NCBI RefSeq assembly: GCF_015709515.1
Contig: NZ_JADNQZ010000056.1
Location: forward strand, 1 to 64,000
DNA: 64,000 nt
Direction of reading: 5' to 3'
Source: Methylocystis sp. H62
GTDB taxonomy: Bacteria; Pseudomonadota; Alphaproteobacteria; Rhizobiales; Beijerinckiaceae
The notes under the pieces are model-generated. The model was given only the letters and a program-made list of their open reading frames with translations, was not told the DNA's origin and ran no database searches. The position numbers were made by a program, and so were the translations under genes. Of this stretch, positions 42,969 to 52,735 are shown in pieces. Position 1 is the first letter of the stretch. The number at the start of each line of letters is the position of its first letter.

Positions 42969-43259
42969 TCAGGCCGGATAATTCTCGTTGAGGCGCTCGC
43001 GCATCTCTTTACCGGTTTTGAAGAACGGCACGCTCTTTTGCTGCACCGACACCTGCGCGCCCGTGCGCGGATTGCGGCCGGTGCGCGCATCGCGTTTCTT
43101 GACCGAAAACGCGCCGAAGCCTCGCAATTCAACGCGATCGCCCCGCGCCAATGCCGAGGTGATCTCGTCAAGAATCGTGCTGACGATTGTCTCGACGTCG
43201 CGCTGGTAAAGATGGCCATTTCGGCGCGCGATACGTTGAATAAGTTCCGACTTTATCAT
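42969..43259 (-). CDS. ihfB: Integration host factor subunit beta
   Basis: This 96-residue DNA-bending protein of the HU/IHF family starts [14 protein letters not shown]. It has the conserved [22 protein letters not shown] and the DNA-arm [10 protein letters not shown], with the Pro that intercalates into DNA. The start at 43259 gives the normal length; a longer frame to 43289 is less likely. In Hyphomicrobiales ihfB commonly follows sppA, as it does here. Confidence 0.96.
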   Translation of the reverse strand: MIKSELIQRIARRNGHLYQRDVETIVSTILDEITSALARGDRVELRGFGAFSVKKRDARTGRNPRTGAQVSVQQKSVPFFKTGKEMRERLNENYPA

Positions 43260-43304
43260 GAGCCGATCCAATATGTTAGCGTCGAACAAAGCGCGACGCC
43301 CGAG

Positions 43305-44276
43305 TCAGTTTGCGGGCGAATGCTGCCAAATCGCCAAAAGGCCGTCAAGCTCGCCGCTCCGTTCGAGCAGAATTGATTTTTCTAAAAAACCGGCGATCGA
43401 CTCCAATCCGGCGACCCGCGCGAGGCCGGCGGCGGCGCCGACAAGCCCAAGCCGCTCGAGGCTGGATTTCTTCTTCCACTCGCGCACGGGCATGTCTTTC
43501 GCGATTCCCTTGTTGGCGACCAGCCAATCGATGGCCTCGCGCTGGCCGCCGATGAGATCGACAAGCTTCAGCGGCACGCCCTGGCGCGCGGTGAAGACAC
43601 GGCCGTCAGAGACCTTCGCCAGTTCCGCGTCGTCAAGCTTGCGCCGCTCCTGAACCAGCGCCTTGAACCAAGCGAAGGAGTCAGCGACAAGACTGGCGAC
43701 CGCCTCGCGCGCCTCCGGGCTCGTCGGTTCGAGCCCGTTCGGCGCGGCCTTGAGCGGCGACGATTTTATCGTCTCGACCTCGACGCCCCAATTATTAAGC
43801 AACTTCGAGACGTTGGGATATTGGAACAACACGCCGATCGAGCCGACCAGCGAATTGCCGCGCGCGACGATCGTGTCGGCGGCGAGCGCGGCAATATAGG
43901 CGCCGGACGCGGCCACCGTCCCGACAACGGCGACGACGGGCTTCTTCTCGGCGACGCGCCGAACCTCCTCATAGAGCCGTTCGGAGCCTGTCGTCGTGCC
44001 GCCGGGACTCTCGATCTCCAGCAGCAGAGCCTTCGTCTGGCTCGATTCCCCGATCTTCTTGATCATATCGATCGTATCATCGTCGCCGGTGATGACGCCC
44101 TGCAGCTCGAGGCGGGCGATATGCGGCGTGAGCTTATCCGCCGAGTCGGCGCCGCCGAGCCGCACCACGGCGACGAGGCCCGCCAGACCCAAGGCGAGCA
44201 GGGCGGCGAAACGCCACCAGCCCAGCTTGCGGCGAAGCCTGCGGCGATCAACGAAATAGTCGGTGGGAGGTGACAT
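43305..44276 (-). CDS. sppA: Signal peptide peptidase SppA (36K type)
   Basis: This 323-residue membrane protease clears cleaved signal peptides. A membrane helix near the start (FAALLALGLAGLVAVVRL) anchors it. The Ser/Lys dyad probably lies in VAASGAYIAALAAD (Ser) and SSPLKAAPN (Lys). NSLVGSIGVLFQYPNV is a further conserved block. The ATG at 44276 is chosen (MSPPTDYFVDRR), because the frame up to 44306 adds residues outside the family's usual start. It precedes ihfB by 45 bases. Confidence 0.93.
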   Translation of the reverse strand: MSPPTDYFVDRRRLRRKLGWWRFAALLALGLAGLVAVVRLGGADSADKLTPHIARLELQGVITGDDDTIDMIKKIGESSQTKALLLEIESPGGTTTGSERLYEEVRRVAEKKPVVAVVGTVAASGAYIAALAADTIVARGNSLVGSIGVLFQYPNVSKLLNNWGVEVETIKSSPLKAAPNGLEPTSPEAREAVASLVADSFAWFKALVQERRKLDDAELAKVSDGRVFTARQGVPLKLVDLIGGQREAIDWLVANKGIAKDMPVREWKKKSSLERLGLVGAAAGLARVAGLESIAGFLEKSILLERSGELDGLLAIWQHSPAN

Positions 44277-44373
44277 CCAAGGGTCCCGAAGGCTGGCGCG
44301 GCGCAAGGAGCGTCGCCGCGCAGGAAAGGTAATGCCGAGATCGACGGTTTAAAAGACGCCCGGCCGGGCGCGC

Positions 44374-44691
44374 TTACCGTCGCGTGGCCTCCATCGCCCA
44401 GGCGAGATAATCTTTGTCCGCCTCGGCGACGTCGATGCGCAGAATTTCCGGCGTCTCATAGCTATGCAGACGGCGGACCAGTTCGGCAAGCGCCGGATAG
44501 TCGTCACCGCGCGCTTTCATGTGCAACAAGAACTCAGGCTCTTCGCGCATTTCGTCCTTCCAGACGTAGTGGCTGCGAATGGGATGTATCTGAACGCAGG
44601 CGGCGAGCTTTGCGGAGAGCGCCGCCCGGGCAAGCGCGCGCGCCTTTTCCTCGTCGTCGATCGTCGTGACGAGGATCGCAAGCGCGCTCAT
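44374..44691 (-). CDS. cutA: Divalent-cation tolerance protein CutA
   Basis: This 105-residue trimeric CutA1-fold protein starts ALAILVTTIDDEEKARAL, then AKLAACVQIHPIRSHYVW, and ends EILRIDVAEADKDYLAW. These match the family well. CutA has been linked to copper tolerance, but the precise role is unsettled. It lies 7 bases after the DegP-type gene, likely in one operon. Confidence 0.95.
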   Translation of the reverse strand: MSALAILVTTIDDEEKARALARAALSAKLAACVQIHPIRSHYVWKDEMREEPEFLLHMKARGDDYPALAELVRRLHSYETPEILRIDVAEADKDYLAWAMEATRR

Positions 44692-44698
44692 GCCGATC

Positions 44699-46189
44699 CT
44701 AGCCGCCGATGACCGTCGTGAACACCTGCCCGCCGCGCGCCAGGGTGATCTTCCAATAGTAGGCGCGCCCTGCCGTTACGCTCTCCAGATCGCGCGTCGT
44801 CCCGATCTTTTGGTCATTGACGGCGAGAATGATGTCGCCGCGCTGCAGATTGAGCTGCTGCGCATAGGAGCCGTCGTCGACCTCGGACACGACGACGCCA
44901 TTGGCGGTTCCCTGCACCGACATCTCTTCGACGACCGCGGGAGAAATATTCATGACCGTGGCGCCGGCGAAAGGCGACGCGCCCTTTATCCTGATCGCGT
45001 CGCGCGGCGGCGTTTCCGGCGCAGGCGCGAGTCGAATTTGCGCAACAATCTTTTTGCCGCCGCGCAATACGCCGAGCGTCGCCTGCCCGCCAATCGGCTT
45101 GGTGGCGAGCCGATAGCCGACCGCCTCCGGGTCATCGGCCGTCTGGCCGTCGACCGAGATAATGACGTCGCCGCGCTTCAGACCGGCTTCGGCTGACGGC
45201 CCCTTCGGATCGACGTCGGCGAGCAAAGCGCCGGTGGGACGATCGAGCCCGAGGCCGTCGGCGATCTCCTGCGAGAGCGTTTGCAGCGTCGCGCCCATCC
45301 AGGCCCGCCGAACCTGCTTGCCGCCGCCCTTTGCGGCGGCGATCACGCTCTTGACCATATTGACGGGAATGGCGAAGCCGATGCCGACCGAGCCGCCGGA
45401 CTTCGAGAAGATCGCGGAATTGATGCCGACGACGCGCCCGTTCATATCGACCAGCGGTCCGCCCGAATTGCCGGGATTGATCGCCGCGTCCGTCTGAATG
45501 AAGAAGCCATAGTCGCTGATGCCGACATGGGTGCGCGAAAGCGCCGAGATAATGCCTTGCGTCACCGTTTGACCGACGCCAAAGGGATTGCCGATCGCGA
45601 GCGTCAAATCGCCGACTTCAAGCGCGTCCGAATCGCCAAGCTCCATGGTCGGAAAATTGGCGCCGTCGACGAGCTTCAACACCGCGAGATCGGTGCGCGG
45701 ATCGCGCAACAAAATCTTCGCGGCGAATTCGCGCTTGTCGGCGAGCGCCACCTTCACGTCGGTCATGCCCTCGATCACATGGTTGTTGGTGACGACGAGG
45801 CCGCTTTGATCGACGATCACGCCCGAGCCCAGCGACTGCGCCATGTTGCGCCCCGGCATGCCGCCGCCCTCGCCAAAAAATCGACGAAAAATCGGGTCAT
45901 CGAACAGCGGATTGGCGGGCATGCGCTCGACCCGCGACGCGAAGACGTTAACGACTGCCGGCTGCGCCTTTTTGACGACCGGCGCGAAGGAATTCATCAA
46001 CTCGCCGCGGCTCGTCGGCACGGCGCGATCGGGCGCCGGCGGCGTAAAGCTCTCGACACGGCCAGGCGGCCTTGGCGAAGCGGTCTGAGCCTGTTCAGGC
46101 GAGACTTCGGCGCGCGCGAAGGCCAAAGGCGCCGCGAGGGCGCAGGCGAGCGCCGCAGCCATAAAAATGTGATGCGCCGAAATCTTCAT
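44699..46189 (-). CDS. degP: Periplasmic serine protease Do (DegP/DegQ-like)
   Basis: This 496-residue HtrA protease/chaperone has a signal peptide (HHIFMAAALACALAAPLAFA). The catalytic triad is His in VVTNNHVIEGM, Asp in RTDLAVLKL and Ser in NPGNSGGPLVDM. Two PDZ domains follow (about 290-385 and 400-490), with GLKRGDVIISVDGQ and NLQRGDIILAVNDQ. It degrades misfolded envelope proteins. The ATG at 46189 fits the signal start. It follows rplQ in the same direction, as in many alphaproteobacteria. Confidence 0.95.
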   Translation of the reverse strand: MKISAHHIFMAAALACALAAPLAFARAEVSPEQAQTASPRPPGRVESFTPPAPDRAVPTSRGELMNSFAPVVKKAQPAVVNVFASRVERMPANPLFDDPIFRRFFGEGGGMPGRNMAQSLGSGVIVDQSGLVVTNNHVIEGMTDVKVALADKREFAAKILLRDPRTDLAVLKLVDGANFPTMELGDSDALEVGDLTLAIGNPFGVGQTVTQGIISALSRTHVGISDYGFFIQTDAAINPGNSGGPLVDMNGRVVGINSAIFSKSGGSVGIGFAIPVNMVKSVIAAAKGGGKQVRRAWMGATLQTLSQEIADGLGLDRPTGALLADVDPKGPSAEAGLKRGDVIISVDGQTADDPEAVGYRLATKPIGGQATLGVLRGGKKIVAQIRLAPAPETPPRDAIRIKGASPFAGATVMNISPAVVEEMSVQGTANGVVVSEVDDGSYAQQLNLQRGDIILAVNDQKIGTTRDLESVTAGRAYYWKITLARGGQVFTTVIGG

Positions 46190-46454
46190 GAAGCGCTCCG
46201 TGGCTCGTTTTTGCCGGCGCATTTATAGACGCAAAGACGCGAGACGATAAGAATGCGCTGCGATGATGGTTCAGTGCGGAGAAGCGCCGACGAGGCGCCA
46301 GCCGGAAGCGCAATCGCCGATATGCGGCTTCCGCGCGAGGTTCTCGGACGCTTCCTTGCTCTTAAAACGCTTTCGGCGCCGCATCCCCGCAATCGAGATA
46401 CGACGCCGTGTTTGCTGATCATGATGACGATCGAAACGGTCGCCTTTGAGCCGC
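46190..46454. other. Gap between rplQ and degP
   Basis: This 265-base gap must contain the end of the ribosomal transcript and the degP promoter. I found no clear hairpin followed by T residues and no coding sequence. Confidence 0.4.
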
Positions 46455-46868
46455 TTACGCCGCCGCCTCTCCTTCGTGGACGGGTCCGGAGTCCTGCCCC
46501 CTGGCGTTCACGTCGCGATCGACGAATTCGATGACCGCAAGCGGCGCATTGTCGCCATAGCGGAAGCCCGCCTTCAGCACGCGCGTATAGCCGCCGTTGC
46601 GATCCTTGTAGCGAGGTCCGAGCACGTCGAAGAGCTTGCCGACGAGCTTGACGTCCTTGATCTTGGCGATCGCCTGCCGGCGCGCGTGGAGGTCGCCGCG
46701 CTTGCCGAGCGTCACGAGCTTTTCGACGACCGGACGCAGATCCTTCGCCTTCGGCAGCGTCGTGACAATCTGCTCATGCTTGATGAGCGCCTGCGCCATA
46801 TTGGCGAACATCGCCTTGCGGTGCTCATGCGTGCGCCCGAAGCGGCGCTTCTTGTGACCGTGATACAT
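46455..46868 (-). CDS. rplQ: Ribosomal protein L17
   Basis: This 137-residue L17 starts [20 protein letters not shown] and has [20 protein letters not shown] and [15 protein letters not shown]17 lies near the exit tunnel of the 50S subunit. It follows rpoA, but across a 180-base spacer filled with strong palindromes, which is long for this position. The C-terminal tail (from about 124) is Ala/Glu-rich and beyond the usual core. Confidence 0.97.
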   Translation of the reverse strand: MYHGHKKRRFGRTHEHRKAMFANMAQALIKHEQIVTTLPKAKDLRPVVEKLVTLGKRGDLHARRQAIAKIKDVKLVGKLFDVLGPRYKDRNGGYTRVLKAGFRYGDNAPLAVIEFVDRDVNARGQDSGPVHEGEAAA

Positions 46869-46925
46869 GCGGCTCTCCGTTGATTATGCGGCCGCCGTGC
46901 CAAGGAACGGCCGTCTCCATTATTT

Positions 46926-47041
46926 CCCTCTCCCGCTCGCGGGAGAGGGTGGCCCCGCGAAGCGGGGTCGGGTGAGGGTATTTCCCGCGCCCTCATCCGT
47001 CGCGCATTCGCGCGACACCTTCTCCCGCAAGCGGGAGAAGG
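46926..47041. repeat. Cluster of four hairpins between rpoA and rplQ
   Basis: Four near-perfect inverted repeats occur in 116 bases. They are CCCTCTCCCGC-tc-GCGGGAGAGGG (46926-46949), GGCCCCGC-gaa-GCGGGGTC (46951-46969), GTCGCGC-attc-GCGCGAC (46999-47016) and CCTTCTCCCGC-aa-GCGGGAGAAGG (47018-47041). The first and last are variants of one unit, so this is a mosaic palindromic repeat that has entered the operon. It can stall or end transcription between rpoA and rplQ or stabilise the upstream mRNA. Confidence 0.9.
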
Positions 47042-47048
47042 GGGAAAC

Positions 47049-48068
47049 TCAGTAGTGTTCCTCAAATCTCTTCGCGAGATCGTCGATGTTCTCCGGCGGC
47101 CAGCCAGGGACTTCCATGCCCAGATGCAGACCCATCTGCGCCAGCACCTCCTTGATCTCGTTCAAGGACTTGCGGCCGAAGTTCGGCGTGCGCAGCATCT
47201 CTGCTTCCGACTTCTGGATAAGGTCGCCGATGTAGACGATGTTGTCGTTCTTCAGGCAGTTCGCCGAACGCACCGAAAGCTCCAACTCGTCCACCTTCTT
47301 CAGCAGCGCCGGATTGAAAGCGAGCTGCGGAATCGACGGCGCGGCCTCTTCGCGGCGCGGCTCTTCGAAATTGACGAAGACGTTGAGCTGGTCCTGGAGA
47401 ATGCGCGCCGAATAGGCGACCGCGTCTTCCGGGCTCATCGCGCCATTCGTCTCGACCGTCAGCGTCAGCTTGTCATAGTCGAGAACCTGGCCCTCGCGGG
47501 TGTTTTCGACGCGATAGCTGACCTTTTTAACCGGCGAATAGAGGCTGTCGATCGGGATGAGGCCGATCGGCGCGTCTTCGGCGCGGTTGCGGTCGGCGGG
47601 CGCATAGCCCTTGCCGTTCGCGACGGTGAACTCGATGCGGATCTCAGCCCCCTCGTCGAGCGTGCAGATGACAAGTTCAGGGTTGAGGATCTGCACGTCG
47701 CCCGTCACCTGGATGTCGCCCGCGGTGACGGCGCCCGGCCCCGTCTTCTTGAGCGTTAGGCGCTTCATGCCATCGCCCTGATATTTGATGGCGATGTCCT
47801 TGATGTTGAGGACGATGTCAGTCACGTCCTCGCGCACGCCGGGGATCGACGAGAACTCATGCAGCACGCCGTCGATGTGAATCGACGTGATCGCCGCGCC
47901 CTGCAGGGACGACAGCAGAATGCGGCGCAGGGCGTTGCCAAGCGTCACGCCAAAGCCGCGCTCCAGCGGCTCGGCGACGGCGGTCGCGCTGCGCTTGGGA
48001 TCGTCTCCGGCCGTGACTTCGAGCTTGTTCGGCTTGATGAGTTCCTGCCAGTTCTTCTGGATGCTCAC
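47049..48068 (-). CDS. rpoA: RNA polymerase alpha subunit
   Basis: This 339-residue alpha subunit has an N-terminal assembly domain ([37 protein letters not shown]) and the C-terminal DNA-binding domain ([35 protein letters not shown]). I choose the GTG at 48068, because GGAAAGG lies at proper spacing and the protein then starts like other alphaproteobacterial RpoA. A longer ATG frame to 48143 would add 25 residues and leave too little gap to rpsK. Confidence 0.98.
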   Translation of the reverse strand: MSIQKNWQELIKPNKLEVTAGDDPKRSATAVAEPLERGFGVTLGNALRRILLSSLQGAAITSIHIDGVLHEFSSIPGVREDVTDIVLNIKDIAIKYQGDGMKRLTLKKTGPGAVTAGDIQVTGDVQILNPELVICTLDEGAEIRIEFTVANGKGYAPADRNRAEDAPIGLIPIDSLYSPVKKVSYRVENTREGQVLDYDKLTLTVETNGAMSPEDAVAYSARILQDQLNVFVNFEEPRREEAAPSIPQLAFNPALLKKVDELELSVRSANCLKNDNIVYIGDLIQKSEAEMLRTPNFGRKSLNEIKEVLAQMGLHLGMEVPGWPPENIDDLAKRFEEHY

Positions 48069-48152
48069 GTGGAGGCCTTTCCTTGAAGCTCCTGAGTGCG
48101 GCGTTGGGGCATGCGCCACGCCGCTCGAAATCAAATCAGACAATCTGAATAC

Positions 48153-48542
48153 TCAGACGCGGCGGCGCTTGCGCGGCCGGCAGCCGTTGTGCGGGATGGG
48201 CGTCACATCGCGGATCGACGTGACGGTGAAGCCCGCCGCTTGCAAGGCGCGCAGCGCCGACTCACGGCCGGAGCCCGGACCGGAGACTTCGACTTCAAGC
48301 GTGCGCACGCCATGCTCGCCGGCCTTGCGGGCGGCGTCTTCGGCGGCCATCTGCGCGGCGTAGGGCGTGGATTTGCGCGAGCCTTTGAATCCCATCGCCC
48401 CGGCGGACGACCACGACACAGTGTTGCCTTGTGCGTCGGTGATGGTGATCATGGTGTTGTTGAACGTCGAATTCACATGCGCGACGCCGGAAACGATGTT
48501 CTTGCGCTCGCGGCGGCGAACGCGCGTTGTGTCCTTAGCCAT
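48153..48542 (-). CDS. rpsK: Ribosomal protein S11
   Basis: This 129-residue S11 starts with a basic [19 protein letters not shown], has [21 protein letters not shown], and ends with the conserved [17 protein letters not shown]11 sits in the 30S platform beside the Shine-Dalgarno helix. It is part of the alpha cluster rpsM-rpsK-rpoA-rplQ. The gap to rpsM (123 bases) contains a long inverted repeat. Confidence 0.98.
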   Translation of the reverse strand: MAKDTTRVRRRERKNIVSGVAHVNSTFNNTMITITDAQGNTVSWSSAGAMGFKGSRKSTPYAAQMAAEDAARKAGEHGVRTLEVEVSGPGSGRESALRALQAAGFTVTSIRDVTPIPHNGCRPRKRRRV

Positions 48543-48599
48543 TGTTCAGTCTGCCTTTCGATATCGACGCCGCCGTAGTTCCAGCGGCTCCACCTGGAC

Positions 48600-48651
48600 A
48601 GTCGGCAGTCGGGCTTCGGCAGTCGGAAAAACCGAATGCCGACTGCCGACT
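48600..48651. repeat. Long inverted repeat between rpsM and rpsK
   Basis: AGTCGGCAGTCGG (48600-48612) and CCGACTGCCGACT (48639-48651) form 13-bp perfect arms around a 26-base loop that repeats the same core in part (CGGCAGTCGG). No T-run follows on the minus strand. It is another palindromic repeat lodged in a ribosomal operon. Confidence 0.85.
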
Positions 48652-48665
48652 AACGACTGCCGGAA

Positions 48666-49034
48666 TTACTTCTTCTTGCCGGCGATCGGCTTCGCCTTGC
48701 CCTTGCGGGTGCGGGCGTTGGTGTGCGTGCGCTGGCCGCGCACGGGGAGCTGGCGGCGATGGCGCAGGCCGCGATAGCAGCCGAGATCCATCAAGCGCTT
48801 GATGTTGATCGCGACTTCGCGGCGCAGATCGCCTTCGACCATGTAGTCGCGGTCGATCGTTTCGCGAATTTGCAGAACTTCCGCGTCAGTGAGCTGCGCC
48901 ACGCGGCGCTCGGCCGGGATGCTCACCTTCTCGCAGATTTCCTCTGCCTTCTTGGCGCCAATGCCGTGAATATACTGGAGCGCGATGACGACGCGCTTGT
49001 TGGTCGGGATATTAACGCCTGCAATACGGGCCAC
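48666..49034 (-). CDS. rpsM: Ribosomal protein S13
   Basis: This 122-residue S13 starts [20 protein letters not shown], has [17 protein letters not shown] (helix-two-turns-helix), and ends [19 protein letters not shown]13 contacts the head of the 30S and the P-site tRNA. It is the first gene after adk, with a 207-base leader that holds a promoter-like pair. Confidence 0.98.
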   Translation of the reverse strand: MARIAGVNIPTNKRVVIALQYIHGIGAKKAEEICEKVSIPAERRVAQLTDAEVLQIRETIDRDYMVEGDLRREVAINIKRLMDLGCYRGLRHRRQLPVRGQRTHTNARTRKGKAKPIAGKKK

Positions 49035-49195
49035 TTTGTCTCTCCATGTGAGAAGGAGCCTGAAGCTCCGGGATGACGCCCGCGTCCGGTGGAGCCCGGC
49101 CCATGCGCGCGGTTGTGAACCGTCTTCATACGAAAACAGGCCCCGCCCCCCAATCCGGGAGCCGGAGCCGACTGTCCAACAACGTGAAGACTGCC

Positions 49196-49224
49196 TATTT
49201 AGGGGTCAACGGGTTGAGGGTCAA
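49196..49224 (-). promoter_or_regulatory. Promoter ahead of rpsM (alpha operon)
   Basis: On the minus strand TTGACC (49224-49219) and TAAATA (49201-49196) are 17 bases apart, close to sigma-70 consensus. The leader to rpsM is about 160 bases and GC-rich, with GGAGC-ttcag-GCTCC (about 49050-49064) as one hairpin. It could allow separate control of rpsM-rpsK-rpoA-rplQ. Confidence 0.6.
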
Positions 49225-49241
49225 GCGATTTCGCGAAAAAT

Positions 49242-49829
49242 CTAGCCGGCGCCCGACAGGGCGCGATCAATCTCCGCGGTTACATCCTCGATCGGCGCCA
49301 TGCCGTCGATCTTCGTCAGTTCGCTACGCTTCGCATAATGCGCCGAGACCGGGGCCGTCTGGGCCCGATAGGCTTCGAGCCGCGTCTTGAAGCTTTCCGG
49401 ATTGTCGTCGGCGCGCACCGCGCCGCCCGCGGCGCGGGTTTCATCCACCCGTTTGCGCATACGGTCGACGAGCGCGCCTTCGTCGACGGCGAGCTCGAGC
49501 ACGGCGTCGAGCGACAAGCCCCTGCGCACGAGAAGCTCTTGCAGCGCCTCGGCCTGCGCCACAGTGCGCGGGAAGCCGTCGAGAATGAACCCGCTGGAGC
49601 AGTCAGACGCGCCGAGCCGTTCGTCGATCAGGCCGATCACGACCTCGTCCGGCACCAGCGCGCCAGCGTCCATGATCTCCTTGGCCCTGAGGCCAATCGG
49701 ACTTTTCGCCGCGACCGCGGCGCGCAGCATGTCTCCTGTCGACAGCTGCGGCACGCCGTGCTTTTCGACCAAACGCGCCGCCTGCGTTCCCTTGCCGGCC
49801 CCGGGCGGACCGAGCAGCACCAGCCTCAT
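49242..49829 (-). CDS. adk: Adenylate kinase
   Basis: This 195-residue enzyme interconverts ATP + AMP and 2 ADP. It has the P-loop [29 protein letters not shown], and [16 protein letters not shown] with the AMP-site Arg. The lid is short (no zinc Cys), as in the short-type bacterial forms. Its start overlaps the end of secY by 4 bases. secY-adk linkage is usual for the spc region in this class. Confidence 0.98.
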   Translation of the reverse strand: MRLVLLGPPGAGKGTQAARLVEKHGVPQLSTGDMLRAAVAAKSPIGLRAKEIMDAGALVPDEVVIGLIDERLGASDCSSGFILDGFPRTVAQAEALQELLVRRGLSLDAVLELAVDEGALVDRMRKRVDETRAAGGAVRADDNPESFKTRLEAYRAQTAPVSAHYAKRSELTKIDGMAPIEDVTAEIDRALSGAG

Positions 49830-51166
49830 CGGGCGCGTTTCCCGCCGCGAAGCTTGGTCTTGCGTATCAGCCCCTCATATTGCTGCGCCTGCATATGACC
49901 GTGGATCTGCGCCACAGTATCCATGGTGACGCTGACGACGATGAGCAGAGACGTGCCGCCGAAATAGAACGGCAGATTGGCGTAGGCGATGAGCCCCTCC
50001 GGAATGATGCAGATGATCGCCAGATAGGCCGCGCCGAGCACCGTGATCCGCATCAGCACTTCGTCGATGAATTTCGCCGTGCGTTCGCCAGGGCGAATGC
50101 CCGGCACGAAACCGCCGTGCTTCTTGAGATTGTCCGCCGTCTCGACCGGATTGAAGACGATCGCGGTGTAGAAGAAGGCGAAGAACACGATCAATCCGAC
50201 ATAGGCGAGCATATACAGCGGCCGACCATGCCCGAAATAGGCGGAGATCGTCGCGAAGATGCTCTCGCTGCCGGTCGATTGGTAGAAATTCGCCACGGTC
50301 GTCGGCAAGAGCAGCAGCGACGATGCGAAGATCGGCGGGATGACGCCGGACGTGTTCAGCTTCAGCGGCAGGAAGGACGTCTGTCCCTCATAGACCCGGT
50401 TGCCGTGCTGCCGCTTGGGATAGGTGATCAGCAGCCGCCGCTGCGCCCGCTCCATAAACACGATGAAGGCGACGACGGCGAAGGACATGATGATGACGCC
50501 GATGATCAGCGCCGTCGAAATGGCGCCCTGCCGGCCCAGCTCCAAGGTCGACACAATCGCCGATGGAAAGGCGGCGACAATGCCCGCGAAGATAATGAGC
50601 GAGGACCCGTTGCCGATTCCGCGCGAGGTGATCTGCTCGCCAAGCCACATCAGGAACATCGTGCCGCCGACCAGCGTCACGACCGTGGTGATGCGGAAGA
50701 ACATGCCCGGATCGGTGACGACGCCCTGCTGGCCCTCGAGCCCGATCGCCATGGCGTAGGCTTGGAAGGTCGCGAGCGCGACGGTGAGATAGCGGGTATA
50801 TTGGTTGAGGACCTTGCGGCCCTGCTCGCCCTCTTTCTTCAGCGTCTCGAGCGTCGGAATCACCGACGTCAGCAGCTGAATGATAATCGACGCCGAAATA
50901 TACGGCATGATGTTGAGCGCGAAGATCGCGCGGCGCTGCACGGCGCCGCCCGCGAACATGTTGAAGAGCTCCAGCATGCCCTTTGACTGGCCGAAAAAGC
51001 TTTTCGCGAAAGCCTCGGGGTCGATGCCCGGCAGCGGCACGTAAGTGCCGAGGCGATAGACGATCAGCGCGCCCAGCGTGAACAGGATGCGCTTTTTCAA
51101 TTCCTCGGATTTGCCGAAGGCGGAGAGATTGACGTTGGCCGCGAGCTGCTCGGCTGCCGATGCCAT
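49826..51166 (-). CDS. secY: Protein translocase subunit SecY
   Basis: This 446-residue channel subunit has ten membrane helices. It begins [20 protein letters not shown], then [16 protein letters not shown], and has [19 protein letters not shown] and [17 protein letters not shown] (plug region). The cytoplasmic loop is at [23 protein letters not shown]. It forms the SecYEG pore for exported proteins. It lies between rplO and adk, and a terminator-like hairpin precedes it. Confidence 0.98.
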   Translation of the reverse strand: MASAAEQLAANVNLSAFGKSEELKKRILFTLGALIVYRLGTYVPLPGIDPEAFAKSFFGQSKGMLELFNMFAGGAVQRRAIFALNIMPYISASIIIQLLTSVIPTLETLKKEGEQGRKVLNQYTRYLTVALATFQAYAMAIGLEGQQGVVTDPGMFFRITTVVTLVGGTMFLMWLGEQITSRGIGNGSSLIIFAGIVAAFPSAIVSTLELGRQGAISTALIIGVIIMSFAVVAFIVFMERAQRRLLITYPKRQHGNRVYEGQTSFLPLKLNTSGVIPPIFASSLLLLPTTVANFYQSTGSESIFATISAYFGHGRPLYMLAYVGLIVFFAFFYTAIVFNPVETADNLKKHGGFVPGIRPGERTAKFIDEVLMRITVLGAAYLAIICIIPEGLIAYANLPFYFGGTSLLIVVSVTMDTVAQIHGHMQAQQYEGLIRKTKLRGGKRAR

Positions 51167-51270
51167 GAAGGAACTCCCCTGTCGCGCCGCTGTCGACGCG
51201 ACGCATTTGTTGGGCTCAGCGCTCGGAGCTAGCAGCGCGCGAGGCTCGCCCGCTCCGTTCGGAGCGTTTG

Positions 51271-51307
51271 TATAAAACAGCGCAGCCGCTCAAGCGAGAG
51301 CGGCCGC
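51271..51307 (-). terminator. Terminator-like hairpin between rplO and secY
   Basis: On the minus strand GCGGCCGCTC pairs with GAGCGGCTGCGC (one G-U) across a 6-base loop and is followed by TGTTTTATA. It begins 11 bases after the rplO stop. With only four T residues it may be a partial terminator that lowers secY expression relative to the ribosomal genes. A second palindrome, CGCTCCG-tt-CGGAGCG, follows at 51251-51266. Confidence 0.5.
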
Positions 51308-51317
51308 ACTTTTTGCT

Positions 51318-51794
51318 TTAAGGCGCCGGCGTGTCGCCCGCGAGAAGTTTCACCGAGCCGCCTGCGCCCTCGATGGCCGCGACCGCCGATTTGGACGCCG
51401 CCGAGACCTCGAAGGCGAGCTTTGCCTTCAACTCGCCCTGGCCGAGGATCTTGACGCCGTCGCGCGGTCTGGTGACGACGCCGGCCGCAAGCAGCGCCTC
51501 GATCGTCACCGGCGTGGCGGCGTCGAGCTTGCCGGCGTCGAGCGCCTGCTGAATGCGCCCGAGATTGACCTCGTTGTAGTGGGTCGAGAACGGATTGTAG
51601 AATCCGCGCTTCGGCAGACGCCGATGCAACGGCATCTGACCGCCCTCGAAGCCCTTGATCGCCACGCCGGTGCGCGCCTTCTGGCCCTTGACGCCGCGCC
51701 CGCCGGTCTTGCCCTTGCCGGAGCCGATGCCGCGGCCGACCCGCATGCGGTTCTTGCTCGCGCCGGGATTGTCGGTGATTTCATTAAGTTTCAT
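51318..51794 (-). CDS. rplO: Ribosomal protein L15
   Basis: This 158-residue L15 has [20 protein letters not shown], the Gly/Lys-rich tail into 23S rRNA ([16 protein letters not shown]) and [15 protein letters not shown]. The C-terminal part has [18 protein letters not shown]15 is an early organiser of the 50S subunit. Confidence 0.98.
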   Translation of the reverse strand: MKLNEITDNPGASKNRMRVGRGIGSGKGKTGGRGVKGQKARTGVAIKGFEGGQMPLHRRLPKRGFYNPFSTHYNEVNLGRIQQALDAGKLDAATPVTIEALLAAGVVTRPRDGVKILGQGELKAKLAFEVSAASKSAVAAIEGAGGSVKLLAGDTPAP

Positions 51795-51804
51795 GGCCGC
51801 GTCC

Positions 51805-52014
51805 TCACTTCCCGTCGACGGTTTTGGCGTCGACGATTTTCACGAGATGCGCCACCTTAGCGATCATCCCGCGCACGGCCGGCGTGTCTTCCAGCGCGCG
51901 GCGGCGGCCAATGCGCGTCAGGCCGAGGCCAAGAAGCGTACGGCGCTGCCGTTCGGGACGGCCGATCGGGCTGCCGATCTGTTCGACGACGATCTGCTGC
52001 GTGCTCTTCGTCAT
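51805..52014 (-). CDS. rpmD: Ribosomal protein L30
   Basis: This 69-residue L30 has [18 protein letters not shown], then [20 protein letters not shown], and [13 protein letters not shown]. It is the usual short bacterial form, between rpsE and rplO. Confidence 0.97.
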   Translation of the reverse strand: MTKSTQQIVVEQIGSPIGRPERQRRTLLGLGLTRIGRRRALEDTPAVRGMIAKVAHLVKIVDAKTVDGK

Positions 52015-52025
52015 GGGTCGTCTCC

Positions 52026-52598
52026 TTACGCGTCGACGGCGTCGGCGTCGACGCCTTGACGGCGCGACTGCAGCACCGAAACTTTAAGCGAACGGCGCGC
52101 CGCGACGGCGCGCGGCGAGTCTTCGCGGCCAAGCGCATCGAAGGTCGCGCGGATCATGTTGTAGGGATTGGACGACCCCTGGCTCTTCGCCACGACGTCG
52201 TGCATGCCCAGCGTTTCGAAAATCGCGCGCATGGGCCCGCCGGCGATGATTCCGGTGCCCGCCGGCGCCGCGCGCAGGATGACGCGGCCTGCGCCGTGGC
52301 GGCCATGAACGTCATGATGCAGCGTGCGGCCTTCGCGCAGCGGCACGCGGATCAACGCGCGCTTGGCCGCTTCCGTCGCCTTGCGGATCGCCTCAGGCAC
52401 TTCGCGCGCCTTGCCGTGTCCATAGCCAACGCGGCCCTTCTGGTCGCCGACGACGACGAGCGCGGCGAAGCCGAAACGCCTGCCGCCCTTCACCACCTTC
52501 GCGACGCGATTGATGTGGACCAGACGATCCACAAATTCGCCGTCGCGATCGTCACGATCCCGATCGCGGCCGCGACCGCCTTCTCCTTCACGCGCCAT
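52026..52598 (-). CDS. rpsE: Ribosomal protein S5
   Basis: This 190-residue S5 has a charged Arg/Asp-rich N-terminal extension ([15 protein letters not shown]), then [19 protein letters not shown] with the conserved loop, [17 protein letters not shown], and [17 protein letters not shown]5 helps control decoding fidelity. The ATG at 52598 is preferred over 52613, because GGAAGAG lies just ahead. Confidence 0.97.
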   Translation of the reverse strand: MAREGEGGRGRDRDRDDRDGEFVDRLVHINRVAKVVKGGRRFGFAALVVVGDQKGRVGYGHGKAREVPEAIRKATEAAKRALIRVPLREGRTLHHDVHGRHGAGRVILRAAPAGTGIIAGGPMRAIFETLGMHDVVAKSQGSSNPYNMIRATFDALGREDSPRAVAARRSLKVSVLQSRRQGVDADAVDA

Positions 52599-52735
52599 TG
52601 TCTCTTCCGTCACTTACGCGGCGTGATGCGCCGCTCGCTTCCTTCACTGCCGACCCATCGGATCGACGCCCGGCGCATCTGCGCCGGCACGCATTCCGCG
52701 CGAGAAGCGCACGCCCTCAACGGCGCGCGCCCCAG

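Noticed and set aside
46926-47041. CRISPR array from the repeated hairpins
   Set aside because: Units differ in sequence and spacing, there are no unique spacers of constant length, and no cas gene is near.
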